Assembly: GCF_031180885.1 (NCBI RefSeq)
Contig: NZ_JAPSLK010000004.1
Span: 1 to 64,000 of the forward strand
Direction of reading: 5' to 3'
Length of the DNA: 64,000 bases
Origin: Saccharothrix sp.
GTDB taxonomy: Bacteria > Actinomycetota > Actinomycetes > Mycobacteriales > Pseudonocardiaceae
Positions 1 through 7,816 of this stretch are shown piece after piece. The notes beneath the pieces are model-generated. The model ran no database searches, was not told the origin of the DNA, and worked only from the letters and a program-made list of their open reading frames with translations. Numbering within the stretch: the first letter of the stretch is position 1; each line of letters starts with the position of its first letter. The position numbers were made by a program, and so were the translations under genes.

Positions 1-185
1 GTTCGTCCCCCGTACGGCCTGCCGGAGGCAACCACCCTTCGCTCCTCTTCGCAACCGGTGAAGCGTGGTTGCGAAGAGGAGCGAAGCGCGGTTGGGCTGC
101 GCCCGGGCCGTACGGGGGACGAACCGAGGCCCTTCCTGTGGCTGATAGCCCGAGCGAAAGCAGCGCCTGCGGCGCAAAAGCACGC
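1..185. repeat. Long palindromic repeat, copy 1
   Basis: The first 19 bases pair perfectly with bases 106-124 (outer stem), and a second perfect 16-bp stem lies inside (about 41-56 with 68-83, loop about 57-67). A 26-base conserved flank (about 125-150) follows, then a short hairpin around GCGCC-TGC-GGCGC. The same element recurs at 27897-28135 with near-identical outer arms and flank but a different inner stem that is again perfectly paired. The left edge is cut by the window start by about one base. It carries no credible protein; small reading frames across it are artefacts of the palindrome. It could be a REP/MITE-like dispersed repeat or a structured RNA. Confidence 0.9.
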
Positions 186-241
186 GGCCGGTGGTGGGTG
201 TCCGGTTGGGTCGGCGGGTGCGGTTGTGGCGGGGGCTCCCG

Positions 242-276
242 TATCTACTCCCGAGTAGGTTACTCTGAAGTAGATA
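242..276. promoter_or_regulatory. Putative operator of the acyl-CoA dehydrogenase operon
   Basis: Two 12-bp palindromic boxes, TACTCCCGAGTA (246-257) and TACTCTGAAGTA (261-272), sit 15 bp apart inside a larger inverted repeat whose ends read TATCTACT and AGTAGATA. They lie 30-64 bases before the GTG start of the first dehydrogenase. TACTC-N2-GAGTA-type palindromes are typical of TetR-family sites controlling fatty acid genes in actinobacteria; the regulator itself is not in the window, so the assignment is inference. Confidence 0.6.
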
Positions 277-305
277 GCCGTCGGGTGTGGAACAGGGGTG
301 TCGCG

Positions 306-1631
306 GTGGCGAGTACCACGGGGCAGGGCAGGCGGGACCCGATGGGGATGGCGTTGGCCGTCCTCAACCGGGTCGCCGCGTCGGACGTGCTGGACCGGTT
401 CGGGCTGCGCAAGCCGGTCGAGCGCGGGGTGTACGAGGCGACCAAGAGCGGGTTCCGGACCGTCGCCGCCGCTGGGCGCAGGTTCGGCGCGGTGCAGAAG
501 CTCGGCAAGCCCGCGCGGTTGCCGAACCGCCCCGAGCAGGGGTTGTTCGACATCACGCCGACCGACGAGCAGCAGATGATCATCGAGATGCTGCGCGAGT
601 TCGCCGCCGAACAGCTCCGGCCGGTCGCGGCGGACGCGGACACCGCCTGCGCCGCGCCGCCCGAGGTCCTCGCCGCGATGAACGAGTTGGGCGTCAGCCT
701 GGTCGGCGTCCCCGAGGAACTGGGTGGCGCGGGTAGCGAGCGGTCCGCGGTCAGCGGTGTGCTCATCGCCGAAGCGCTGGCCCACGGGGACATGGGTCTC
801 GCGGTGGCGTGTCTCGCGCCCGCCGCCGTGAGCACCGCGCTGACCCTGTGGGGCGACGCGGGGCAGCAGTCGACGTACCTGCCCGCGTTCACCGGCGACA
901 ACGTCCCCGCCGCCGCGTTGACCATCCAGGAGCCGCACCCGCTGTTCGACCCGTTCGCCTTGCGCACCAAGGCACACCGGTCCGGCGGCGGGTACGTCCT
1001 CAACGGCGTCAAGGCCATGGTGCCCGACGCCGCCAAGGCCGAGCTGTTCGTGGTGGCCGCCGACCTCGCCGGTCGTGGCCCGGCGCTGTTCCTGGTGGAG
1101 TCGAGCACGCCGGGCCTGACCGTCGAGGCCGACCCCGGCATGGGGTTGCGCGCCGCCGGCATGGGTCGGTTGCACCTGGACGACGTCACCCTGCCCGCGA
1201 CCGCCCTGCTGGGCGACGAGAAGTCCTATGCGGACTGCGTGCGGCTGTCGCGGCTCGGGTGGTGCGCGCTGGCCGTGGGCACCGGGCAGGCCGTGCTGGA
1301 CTACGTGATCCCCTACGTCAACGACCGGGTCGCGTTCGGCGAGCCGATCAGCCACCGGCAGGGCGTCGCGTTCTCCGTCGCCGACATCGCGATCGAGCTG
1401 GAGGGCATGCGCCTGGTCACCTACCGCGCGGCCGGCCGTGCCGAGCAGGGCAAACCGTTCGCCCGGGAGACCGCGCTGGCGCGGGCGCTGTGCGCGGACA
1501 AGGGCATGAAGATCGGCTTGGACGGGGTGCAACTGCTGGGCGGGCACGGGTTCGTCAAGGAACACCCGGTCGAGCGGTGGTACCGGGACCTGCGTGCGGT
1601 CGGGCTGGCCGAGGGCGTCGTCCTCGTCTGA
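306..1631 (+). CDS. Acyl-CoA dehydrogenase family protein (FadE24-like)
   Basis: Flavin-dependent acyl-CoA dehydrogenase fold protein of 441 residues, expected to take part in acyl-CoA oxidation in the cytoplasm. A conserved lead-in of about 80 residues (MGMALAVLNRVAASDVLDRFG) precedes the usual N-terminal helical domain (about 81 onward), the middle beta domain with a TIQEP-type strand near 207, and a C-terminal helical domain ending in LLGGHGFVKEHPVERWYRD. GTG 306 is chosen; ATG 342 is an alternative. It is followed after 16 bases by a second dehydrogenase. The pair resembles, from memory, mycobacterial FadE24/FadE23, which are adjacent and isoniazid-inducible; the substrate is unknown. The two proteins probably form a hetero-oligomer like other paired actinobacterial FadEs (inference). 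Confidence 0.85.
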   Translation: MASTTGQGRRDPMGMALAVLNRVAASDVLDRFGLRKPVERGVYEATKSGFRTVAAAGRRFGAVQKLGKPARLPNRPEQGLFDITPTDEQQMIIEMLREFAAEQLRPVAADADTACAAPPEVLAAMNELGVSLVGVPEELGGAGSERSAVSGVLIAEALAHGDMGLAVACLAPAAVSTALTLWGDAGQQSTYLPAFTGDNVPAAALTIQEPHPLFDPFALRTKAHRSGGGYVLNGVKAMVPDAAKAELFVVAADLAGRGPALFLVESSTPGLTVEADPGMGLRAAGMGRLHLDDVTLPATALLGDEKSYADCVRLSRLGWCALAVGTGQAVLDYVIPYVNDRVAFGEPISHRQGVAFSVADIAIELEGMRLVTYRAAGRAEQGKPFARETALARALCADKGMKIGLDGVQLLGGHGFVKEHPVERWYRDLRAVGLAEGVVLV

Positions 1632-1647
1632 GGGCGGAAAGGTAATC

Positions 1648-2853
1648 ATGATCAACCTCGAAGTTCCCAAGAAGTTCGAGCAGCTCGTCGACCAGGCGCA
1701 CCAGGCCGCCGCGGAGTTCCTGCGGCCCAACTCGCGCAAGTACGACGAGGCCGAGCACACCTACCCCAAGGAACTGGACATGCTCGCCGCGCTGCTGGAC
1801 GGCCTGTCCGCGGCCGGCGGCGGCGCCGGCGCGGGCGGTGTGCGGCGCGCCTCGGACAAGTCCAAGGACGGCAACCGCAACGGCTCGAACCTCCAGTTGC
1901 TGCTGGGCACCATCGAGATGTGCTGGGGTGACGTCGGCCTGCTGCTGAGCATGCCGCGCCAGGGCCTGGGCAACGCGGCCATCGCGTCGGTCGCCAACGA
2001 CGAGCAGCTCAAGCGGTACCACGGCAAGTGGGCCGCGATGGCGATCACCGAGCCGGACACCGGTTCCGACTCCGGCGCCATCCGCACCACCGCCGTGAAG
2101 GACGGCGACTACTACGTCCTCAACGGCGAGAAGATCTTCGTCACGGCGGGGGAGCGCGCCGACTGCGTGGTGGTGTGGGCGACCCTGGACCGGTCGCTGG
2201 GCAAGGCCGCGATCAAGTCCTTCGTCGTCGACCGCGACACGCCCGGCTTCGAACTGGTGCGGCTGGAGCACAAGCTCGGCATCCGCGCCTCCGACACCGC
2301 GCACTTCCGCCTGGACAACGTGCGCGTGCACAAGGACAACCTGCTGGGCAGCCCGGAGATCAACACCGAGCAGGGCTTCGCCGGCGTCATGCAGACCTTC
2401 GACAACACCCGCCCGCTGGTGGCCGCGATGGCCGTCGGCGTGGCGCGGGCGGCGTTGGAGGAGACCCGGCGGGTGTTGGCCGAGGCTGGGGTGGAGGTCG
2501 ACTACGACCGCCCGGCGAACTCCCAGCACGCGGCGGCGGCCCGTTTCTTGAAGCTGGAGGCCGACTGGGAGGCCGCGTACCTGCTGGCGTTGCAGGCGGC
2601 GTGGATGGCCGACAACCGCAAGCCGAACTCGCTCCAGGCCTCCATGGCCAAGGCGAAGGCGGGCCGGACCGGTTCGGACGTCACCCTGGGCTGCGTGGAA
2701 CTGGCCGGCAGCACCGGGTACAGCGAGACGTCCCTGCTGGAGAAGTGGGCGCGCGACTCGAAGATCCTGGACATCTTCGAGGGCACGCAACAGATCCAGC
2801 AGCTCATCGTGGCCCGGCGGCTGCTGGGCAAGTCGTCCGCCGAGCTGAAGTGA
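1648..2853 (+). CDS. Acyl-CoA dehydrogenase family protein (FadE23-like)
   Basis: Second dehydrogenase of the operon, 401 residues. ATG 1648 is preceded by a GGAAAGG ribosome site and gives an N-terminus MINLEVPKKFEQLVDQ like FadE23 homologues. The substrate/FAD-binding signature AITEPDTGSDSGAIRTTA lies near residue 132 and the C-terminal DIFEGTQQIQQL motif near 376, the region that closes the active site in this superfamily. The gene is cotranscribed with the preceding one (16-base gap) and its stop codon abuts the stop of the convergent MBL gene within TGATCA. Specific chain length or substrate cannot be read from the sequence. Confidence 0.88.
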   Translation: MINLEVPKKFEQLVDQAHQAAAEFLRPNSRKYDEAEHTYPKELDMLAALLDGLSAAGGGAGAGGVRRASDKSKDGNRNGSNLQLLLGTIEMCWGDVGLLLSMPRQGLGNAAIASVANDEQLKRYHGKWAAMAITEPDTGSDSGAIRTTAVKDGDYYVLNGEKIFVTAGERADCVVVWATLDRSLGKAAIKSFVVDRDTPGFELVRLEHKLGIRASDTAHFRLDNVRVHKDNLLGSPEINTEQGFAGVMQTFDNTRPLVAAMAVGVARAALEETRRVLAEAGVEVDYDRPANSQHAAAARFLKLEADWEAAYLLALQAAWMADNRKPNSLQASMAKAKAGRTGSDVTLGCVELAGSTGYSETSLLEKWARDSKILDIFEGTQQIQQLIVARRLLGKSSAELK

Positions 2854-3591
2854 TCACCGAAGGGCTTGGTCGACCATCCCGTTGAGCGGGCCGCGGGCCA
2901 GGCCGCCGTGGCCTGGGACCAGGGTGTCGGCCGGAAGGTCCCGCAGTGAGGCGATGGCGTCCGCGGCGCCCTGCTCGGAGGTGTTGAACACCTCGGGCAG
3001 GCGCTGCGGGCCCTCGCCGCGGCGGGACGTCGGGTGGCCGGTCACCAGCGCGTCGCCGCTGAACAGGACACCCGTCGACGGCATCAGGTAGGCGGTGTGC
3101 CCGCTGGTGTGCCCCGGTGTCGGCACCGCCACCAGGCCGCCCGGCACGTCCAGCGGCACGTTCGGCGGGACGACGGTGACCTCCGACAGCGACATCCTGA
3201 TCCGCGGGAACACCGCCCGCACCGTGTCGAACACCCACCGCCGGCTCGCCCGGTGCCCGCACAGCCGCAGCATCTCCAGCGGTGTGATCTGCTCCAGGTA
3301 CTCCCGGCGCGCGTGCCGGGCCTCCTCCGCACCGGTCATGACGGGAGTGCCGAAGCGGCCGGCCATGGTCGGGACACCGCCGATGTGGTCGAGGTGGGCG
3401 TGGGTCAGCAGGATCGCGGTGACGTCCTCGGGGCGGTGCCCGATGGACTCGATGGAGGCGAGCAGGGCGGCGGAGTCGTTGAGGTAGCCGGTGTCCACGA
3501 GGGTCAGCGCCGACCCGTCCGACACCAGCGCCCAGTTGACGTTCGTCCCGGTGACCATGTGGACCCGGTCGTTCACCCGCGTCACGTGCAC
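2854..3591 (-). CDS. MBL-fold metallo-hydrolase
   Basis: Metallo-beta-lactamase-fold hydrolase of 245 residues. The metal motif HAHLDH is at about 64-69, with further ligands in PGHTSGHT (about 157-164), SGDALV and VPGHGG near 228. The fold binds two metal ions, normally zinc, and hydrolyses esters, thioesters or lactones; nothing points to a particular substrate. The start is GTG at 3591-3589, with an AGGGTG ribosome site that overlaps the end of the upstream kinase gene (4-base gap), so the two are probably one transcript. It converges tail to tail on the dehydrogenase operon. Confidence 0.85.
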   Translation of the reverse strand: MHVTRVNDRVHMVTGTNVNWALVSDGSALTLVDTGYLNDSAALLASIESIGHRPEDVTAILLTHAHLDHIGGVPTMAGRFGTPVMTGAEEARHARREYLEQITPLEMLRLCGHRASRRWVFDTVRAVFPRIRMSLSEVTVVPPNVPLDVPGGLVAVPTPGHTSGHTAYLMPSTGVLFSGDALVTGHPTSRRGEGPQRLPEVFNTSEQGAADAIASLRDLPADTLVPGHGGLARGPLNGMVDQALR

Positions 3592-3595
3592 CAGG

Positions 3596-4507
3596 TCACC
3601 CTAGCCGGCGGCGCGGCGCGAGCAGCGTGGTGGCGATCGCGACCTGCACCGGTTCCAGCGCGGGCTTGCCGTCCTCGACGTCCCACAGCGCGTTCTGGAG
3701 CACCCGGCCCAACGTCCACGCGGTCGCCCGGTCGCGGTCGAGGGACAGGGCGTCGGTGAGCAGGTCGAACCGGCGGCGGACGCCTCCGGGCACGTCGCCG
3801 GCCACGGCCTCCCAGCGGTTGTCCAACGCCGGCAGCAGGTCGAAGCCGGGGTCGCCGGCCAGGGACTCCGGGTCGATCGCCAGCCACGGTTCCCGCTCGC
3901 CCGCCAGGACGTTGTCGTAGTGCAGGTCCCAGTGCAGCAACCGGTCACCCGGCTCGGGCAGCACCTCCGCCACCGCCGCCGCGCACGTGCGGACCAGCGC
4001 CGCGTCCTCGGGTCCCAGGTGCCGCACCGCCCACGGGACCTGGTCGAGCATGGCGGCGGCGATGTCGGACAGCCGGCGCAGGCCCGGCGGCGCGGGGACG
4101 GCGGTCAGCCGGGCCAGCAGGCCCGCCAGGACGGTCAGCGCCTCCTCGTCGTCGGCGACCGACGACAGCGGGCGGGTGGCGTCCAGGCGTTCCAGCAGCA
4201 TCACGCCACCGCCGGCGTCGTGGTCCAGCAGGCGCACCACACCGTCGCCGTCCCAGGCCCGCAGACCCGCCAACGCGCCCGCGGTCTCCTCGGTGGGCGG
4301 CTGGAGCCGCAGCACGGCCGGCGTTCCGTCGGCGCGCACGACGGGCAGCACGAGCGACGCCATCCCGTTGCGGACCGGGCCGTCCGGGCGCAACGACCAC
4401 GTTTCCAGGTTCTCGGCGATGGACGCGGGCAGCGCGGCCAGCCACGCGCGGCCTTCGGGGGAGCGGTGCGACCGGACGAGCGCGTCGGGGATGTCGAAGG
4501 AGATCAT
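3596..4507 (-). CDS. APH(6)/hydroxyurea-type phosphotransferase
   Basis: Kinase of 303 residues with the fold of the streptomycin 6-phosphotransferase/hydroxyurea resistance family (APH_6_hur). The catalytic loop reads LLHWDLHYDNVL (about 190-201, catalytic Asp about 195), followed by WLAIDPE (about 208-214) and GDPGFDLLPAL, the metal-binding DFG-like segment of this family. Known members phosphorylate aminoglycosides, but many actinomycete paralogues have no proven resistance role. ATG 4507 is chosen; a TAGTGT -10-like box at 4523-4518 suggests a very short leader. It heads a two-gene unit with the MBL hydrolase and is divergent from the lipoprotein gene. Confidence 0.82.
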   Translation of the reverse strand: MISFDIPDALVRSHRSPEGRAWLAALPASIAENLETWSLRPDGPVRNGMASLVLPVVRADGTPAVLRLQPPTEETAGALAGLRAWDGDGVVRLLDHDAGGGVMLLERLDATRPLSSVADDEEALTVLAGLLARLTAVPAPPGLRRLSDIAAAMLDQVPWAVRHLGPEDAALVRTCAAAVAEVLPEPGDRLLHWDLHYDNVLAGEREPWLAIDPESLAGDPGFDLLPALDNRWEAVAGDVPGGVRRRFDLLTDALSLDRDRATAWTLGRVLQNALWDVEDGKPALEPVQVAIATTLLAPRRRLG

Positions 4508-4579
4508 CGTTGTCCCGACACTACCCGGCTGATGCGGATCGGTGATCGCGTTGTGGGTCTGCGCGGGGTCGGGGTCACC

Positions 4580-4591
4580 TAGGCTGCGCGC
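4580..4591 (+). promoter_or_regulatory. Putative -10 box for near-leaderless lipoprotein mRNA
   Basis: A TAGGCT hexamer at 4580-4585 lies 6 bases before the ATG at 4592, with no ribosome site between. This spacing is typical of leaderless or nearly leaderless actinobacterial transcripts. Confidence 0.4.
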
Positions 4592-5575
4592 ATGATCAGG
4601 GCGTTCCGGCGGGTTGCCGTCGCAGTGGGGTTGGCGGTCGCGGTGAGCGCGTGCACCACCCAAATCACCGGTTCGCCCGTGCCGGTGCCCAACCCCACGA
4701 CGCGGGAGAAGGCGACGGCCACCGCGAAGAGCCTGCTGGGCGACCTGCCCGCGGTCGACCCGTGCGGCTACCTCGACACCCGGGACGTGGAGCGGTTCGG
4801 CCAGGTCACGGCCGAGCCGCCGGAGTCGCTGGACTCCTGCCGGTTCACCGTCAAGACCTCCGGCGGGACGAGCCTCGACCTCCAGTTCGGGTCGCTGGAC
4901 CAGGTCGGCTCCGAGCGCGAGCTGGAAGGGAAGCCGGAGGACTACAAGGAGCTGCGGATCGTCGAGGAGCCCGAGGAGGCGATCCGGTGCGCCCGGCTGC
5001 TGGTGTTCGAGGACTTGGTGACGCTGTCGGTGAGCGTGGACAACTTCAGCTCGGACTCGGCGTCACCGGCCGAGATGTGCCGCATCGCCGACCACGCCGC
5101 GAAACTCGTCGCCGACCGGGTGTTGGACAAGAAGGTCGAGCACCGCGAGTTCGGGGCGAAGTCCGTGGGGCGGTTGGAGGCGTGCGGGGCGGTGCGGGCG
5201 AGCCTGGCGAAGGTGCCCGGCCTGACCAGCCCCAAGGCCCACGAGTACCCGGCCGCCCACCAGTGCCGGTGGAGCAACGACGGCCGCCTGTCCACGCCCC
5301 GCGCCCGCGTCACCTACGCGGTCGGCAAGCCGACCGAGCCCGGCGGCGAGAACACCGTGCGGGAGGACGTCGCCGGCCGCCCGACCGTGATCATCAGGTC
5401 CTCCGCCTCTTCGGTGGCGTTCTGCGCGGCGGAGACCACGCACATCCCGTTCGAGCGCGGGTTGCAGGAACTGGCGGTGGTCACGGTGACCCTGCCCTCG
5501 GGCACCCCGGCGGACCAGGCCTGTGCGGCGGTCAAGGAGATCGCCGCCGAAGCCTGGGCCAAGCTGCCCAAGTAG
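4592..5575 (+). CDS. DUF3558-like lipoprotein with two related modules
   Basis: Exported lipoprotein of 327 residues. A short signal peptide ends in the lipobox AVSAC with the lipidated Cys near 21, followed by a Thr/Pro-rich linker. The rest resembles DUF3558 lipoproteins of Pseudonocardiales, which are usually about 180 residues. Here two modules follow one another, each with a spaced Cys pair: DPCGYL...DSCRF (about 58 and 83) and EACGAV...HQCRW in the second half. The function of the family is unknown; a role at the cell surface is implied by the signal. It is monocistronic, divergent from the kinase and convergent with the MerR gene. Confidence 0.72.
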   Translation: MIRAFRRVAVAVGLAVAVSACTTQITGSPVPVPNPTTREKATATAKSLLGDLPAVDPCGYLDTRDVERFGQVTAEPPESLDSCRFTVKTSGGTSLDLQFGSLDQVGSERELEGKPEDYKELRIVEEPEEAIRCARLLVFEDLVTLSVSVDNFSSDSASPAEMCRIADHAAKLVADRVLDKKVEHREFGAKSVGRLEACGAVRASLAKVPGLTSPKAHEYPAAHQCRWSNDGRLSTPRARVTYAVGKPTEPGGENTVREDVAGRPTVIIRSSASSVAFCAAETTHIPFERGLQELAVVTVTLPSGTPADQACAAVKEIAAEAWAKLPK

Positions 5576-5580
5576 CTCAC

Positions 5581-5628
5581 GGCAGGTAGGCGGCCGGCGC
5601 GGTTCAGGGCAGGTAGGCGGCCAGCGCG
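5581..5628. repeat. 27-bp-period duplication of the merR-like gene 3' end
   Basis: A 21-base stretch starting GGCAGGTAGGCGGCC at 5581 is repeated with one mismatch at 5608. The second copy encodes the last residues of the MerR-type regulator; the first lies just beyond its stop, so the gene tail was duplicated. Confidence 0.75.
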
Positions 5629-5942
5629 CCCCGCGACTGCTGGAGGTCCGCGATGCGCTCGTCCAGCGCGGCCAGCTCGCGGGTGAGGATCGCGCGCACC
5701 TCGGGGCACAGGCCCACCCGGGCCTCGTCGCCGTACGTGCACGGCAGCAGCGAGCGGATCACCTGCGTGGACAGCCCGGTGCCCAGCAGCGCGCGGATCT
5801 GGCGCACGGTGGTGACCGCCGTGTCGTCGTAGTGGCGGTAGCCGTTGGCCGCGCGGGAGGTCTCCAGCAGGCCCTGGGACTCGTAGTACCGCAGCAGCCG
5901 CGGACTCACCCCGGTCCGCGCGGACAGATCGCCGATCAGCAT
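5604..5942 (-). CDS. MerR family transcriptional regulator
   Basis: Small MerR-type regulator of 112 residues. The winged helix-turn-helix is at 1-70 (LIGDLSARTGVSPRLLRYYESQGLL, then NGYRHYDDTAV), followed by a dimerisation helix (VRAILTRELAALDERIADLQQ, about 80-102). The effector region is very short, with a single Cys within LLPCTYGDEA and another in GLCPEV, so the signal is probably a small molecule or redox cue (inference). It is divergent from the LLM oxidoreductase, and a palindromic operator sits between the two starts. ATG 5942 is the only reasonable start. Confidence 0.9.
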   Translation of the reverse strand: MLIGDLSARTGVSPRLLRYYESQGLLETSRAANGYRHYDDTAVTTVRQIRALLGTGLSTQVIRSLLPCTYGDEARVGLCPEVRAILTRELAALDERIADLQQSRGALAAYLP

Positions 5943-5963
5943 GTGACGCCCCCCGAGAGCGTG

Positions 5964-5993
5964 TTGACCTTGACACCGGTGTCAGTGCTTAAC
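5964..5993 (+). promoter_or_regulatory. MerR-type promoter/operator for the LLM oxidoreductase
   Basis: A TTGACC -35 hexamer (5964-5969) and a CTTAAC -10-like hexamer (5988-5993) are separated by 18 bases holding a perfect palindrome TGACACCGGTGTCA (5971-5984). An operator placed inside the spacer is the hallmark of MerR-family activation by DNA untwisting. The downstream ATG is at 6002, so the transcript has almost no leader. Confidence 0.75.
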
Positions 5994-6001
5994 GTCGGAG
6001 C

Positions 6002-6817
6002 ATGGTCGAACATTTCGCCTTGGAGGTCGTGCTGCCCGACGAGTCGCCGGACATGCCGCCGGAACGGCTCGCCGAGCTGGCGGCGCACGCGGAAACCCTG
6101 GGCTACCAACGGGTCTACCTGCCCGACCACGTCCTGCCGCCGGGCGCGTACGGGATGGACGCGTACGGCGGCGTGTACGAACCGCTGGTCGCCTTGTCCT
6201 ACATCGCCGCCCGCACGCGCACGATCGAGTTGGGCACGTCCGTGCTCGTGGTGCCGTTGCGCGACCCGTTCGTGCTGGCCAAGCAGGTGGCGACGCTGGA
6301 CCGGTTGTCCGGTGAGCGGTTCGCGCTGGGCATCGGGGTCGGGTGGGACCGGGTCGAGTTCGCGAGCGTCGGCTCGGACTTCACCGACCGGGGTGCGCGC
6401 ACGGACGAGGCGATCCGGTTGCTGCGGCACCTGTTCGAGGGTGAAGGCCCGTTCGAGGGGCGTTATCACGGCTACGAGACCGGGGTGTTCGAGCCGCGGC
6501 CCCGGCGGCGCGTGCCGATCGTCGTGGGTGGGATGAGCGACGCCGCCGTGCGCCGGGCCGCCCGGTTCGGGGACGAGTGGCAGGCGGTGGGGGTCGACCC
6601 GGACGGGTTCGCCGCGCGGCTGGCGCGCCTGCGGTCGTGGTCGGACCGGCCGGTGAGGCCGACCGTGCGGATCGCTTATCCGAGCGGGGACGTGGCGAAG
6701 GTGGTCGAGGAGGCGCGGGCCTTCGGGGAGGCCGGGGCGGAAGCGGTCGCGGTGTGGTTCAGCCCGGTCGACGGGTTCGCCGACCGGATGGCCGAGTTCG
6801 CCGAAGCCGTGCGCTGA
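6002..6817 (+). CDS. LLM-class (F420-type) oxidoreductase
   Basis: TIM-barrel oxidoreductase of the luciferase-like monooxygenase class, 271 residues. Seen in the sequence are the N-terminal LAELAAHAETLGYQRVYLPDHVLPP block, the central TIELGTSVLVVPLRDPFVLAKQVATLDRLSGERFALGIGVGW block, and the VPIVVGGMSDAAVRRAARFGDEW block, the usual order in actinobacterial F420-dependent members. The substrate is unknown. The MerR-type promoter in front makes it the likely target of the divergent regulator. It is followed by a strong hairpin shared with the convergent hydrolase gene. Confidence 0.85.
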   Translation: MVEHFALEVVLPDESPDMPPERLAELAAHAETLGYQRVYLPDHVLPPGAYGMDAYGGVYEPLVALSYIAARTRTIELGTSVLVVPLRDPFVLAKQVATLDRLSGERFALGIGVGWDRVEFASVGSDFTDRGARTDEAIRLLRHLFEGEGPFEGRYHGYETGVFEPRPRRRVPIVVGGMSDAAVRRAARFGDEWQAVGVDPDGFAARLARLRSWSDRPVRPTVRIAYPSGDVAKVVEEARAFGEAGAEAVAVWFSPVDGFADRMAEFAEAVR

Positions 6818-6824
6818 ACCCCGC

Positions 6825-6850
6825 GGGGTGGCGGAGCCGCCCGCCACCCC
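6825..6850. terminator. Bidirectional terminator hairpin
   Basis: GGGGTGGCGG (6825-6834) pairs perfectly with CCGCCACCCC (6841-6850) around a 6-base loop, between the stops of two convergent genes. Confidence 0.7.
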
Positions 6851-6859
6851 GGGAACCGG

Positions 6860-7717
6860 TCAGCCCAGGACGCGGCCCAGGAAGCCGCGGGTGTAGCCGG
6901 CGACGGTGTCGAGCTGGTCCTCCAGCGCGAAGTGGCCGGCGTCGAGCAGGTGGATCTCCGCGTCCGGCAGGTCGCGGCGGTAGGCGGTGGCCCCGTCCGG
7001 CCCGAAGATCTCGTCGTTGCGGCCCCACACCGCCAGCAGCGGCACCTGGCTGTCGCGGAAGTACTGCTGGAAGGCCGGGTAGGCGTCGAGGTTGTTCTTG
7101 TAGTCCCGGAACAGCGCGAGCTGCACCTCGGCGTTGCCCGGCCGGTCGAGCAGGGGCTGGTCGTGGGACCAGGTGTCGGGGCTGATCCGGCTCACGTCCT
7201 TCACGCCGTGCGTGTACTGCCAGCGCGTGGCGTCGGCGGTGAGCAGTGCGCGCACGGCGGGCTCGGTGTCCGGGCCGGGGGCGGTGGCGTAGGCGAACAG
7301 GGGTTCCCAGAACGGCGTGAAGCCCTCCATGTAGGCGTTGCCGGACTGGGTGACGATCGCGCTGACCCGCTCGGGCTGCCGCGAGGCGATCTTGAGGCCG
7401 ATCGGCGCGCCGTAGTCCTGGACGTAGAGCGCGTGCCGGTGCACACCGAGCCGGTCGAGCAGCGCGGTCGTCACCTCGGTGAGCCGGTCGAAGGTGTAGT
7501 CGAAGCTGTTGACAGAGGGCGCGGAACTCTGCCCGAACCCGATGTGGTCCGGCGCGATCACGCGGTAGCGGTCGGCCAGGGCCGGGATCAGGTGCCGGAA
7601 CATGTGCGAACTCGTCGGGAACCCGTGCAGCAGCACGATGGCGGGCGCGTCCGGGTGCCCGGCCTCCCGGTGGAACACGCTCAGGCCGTCGATGTCGGTG
7701 TGGTGGTAGGTCGTCAT
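6860..7717 (-). CDS. Alpha/beta hydrolase, epoxide hydrolase/dehalogenase-like
   Basis: Alpha/beta-hydrolase of 285 residues. The oxyanion segment LLHGFPTSS is at 29-37. The nucleophile elbow reads VQDYGAPIG, with Asp about 101 rather than Ser, which places it with epoxide hydrolases and haloalkane dehalogenases. The acid and base are probably in WGRNDEIFG and DAGHFALED near the C-terminus. The substrate is unknown. It is divergent from the CGNR regulator, and a CTAAC/GTTAG operator overlaps its promoter, so control by that regulator is likely (inference). Confidence 0.85.
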   Translation of the reverse strand: MTTYHHTDIDGLSVFHREAGHPDAPAIVLLHGFPTSSHMFRHLIPALADRYRVIAPDHIGFGQSSAPSVNSFDYTFDRLTEVTTALLDRLGVHRHALYVQDYGAPIGLKIASRQPERVSAIVTQSGNAYMEGFTPFWEPLFAYATAPGPDTEPAVRALLTADATRWQYTHGVKDVSRISPDTWSHDQPLLDRPGNAEVQLALFRDYKNNLDAYPAFQQYFRDSQVPLLAVWGRNDEIFGPDGATAYRRDLPDAEIHLLDAGHFALEDQLDTVAGYTRGFLGRVLG

Positions 7718-7726
7718 GGCGTTTAC

Positions 7727-7756
7727 CTAACTGTTCAAGTCGCTCAGAACGGTTAG
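7727..7756. promoter_or_regulatory. Operator 1 of the hydrolase/CGNR divergent promoter
   Basis: A 30-bp unit with arms CTAACTGTTC and GAACGGTTAG forming an inverted repeat over a 10-base spacer. It is repeated in related form at 7779-7808, 52 bp away (about five helical turns). It lies 10 bases before the hydrolase start. Confidence 0.7.
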
Positions 7757-7778
7757 ATCAACCCAAGCACGGCCCGTG

Positions 7779-7808
7779 CTAACCTGTCAAGCGTCTGAAA
7801 AAGGTTAG
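7779..7808. promoter_or_regulatory. Operator 2, overlapping the CGNR gene ribosome site
   Basis: Second 30-bp unit with arms CTAACC and GGTTAG, sharing CTAAC-N-TGTCAAG-like sequence with operator 1. Its right arm runs into the AGGAGG ribosome site (7807-7812), consistent with autorepression of the regulator gene. Confidence 0.7.
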
Positions 7809-7816
7809 GAGGACGG

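Noticed and set aside
1-150. Possible IS or transposon end
   Set aside because: No transposase in either copy, no flanking target duplication seen; a dispersed palindromic repeat fits better.
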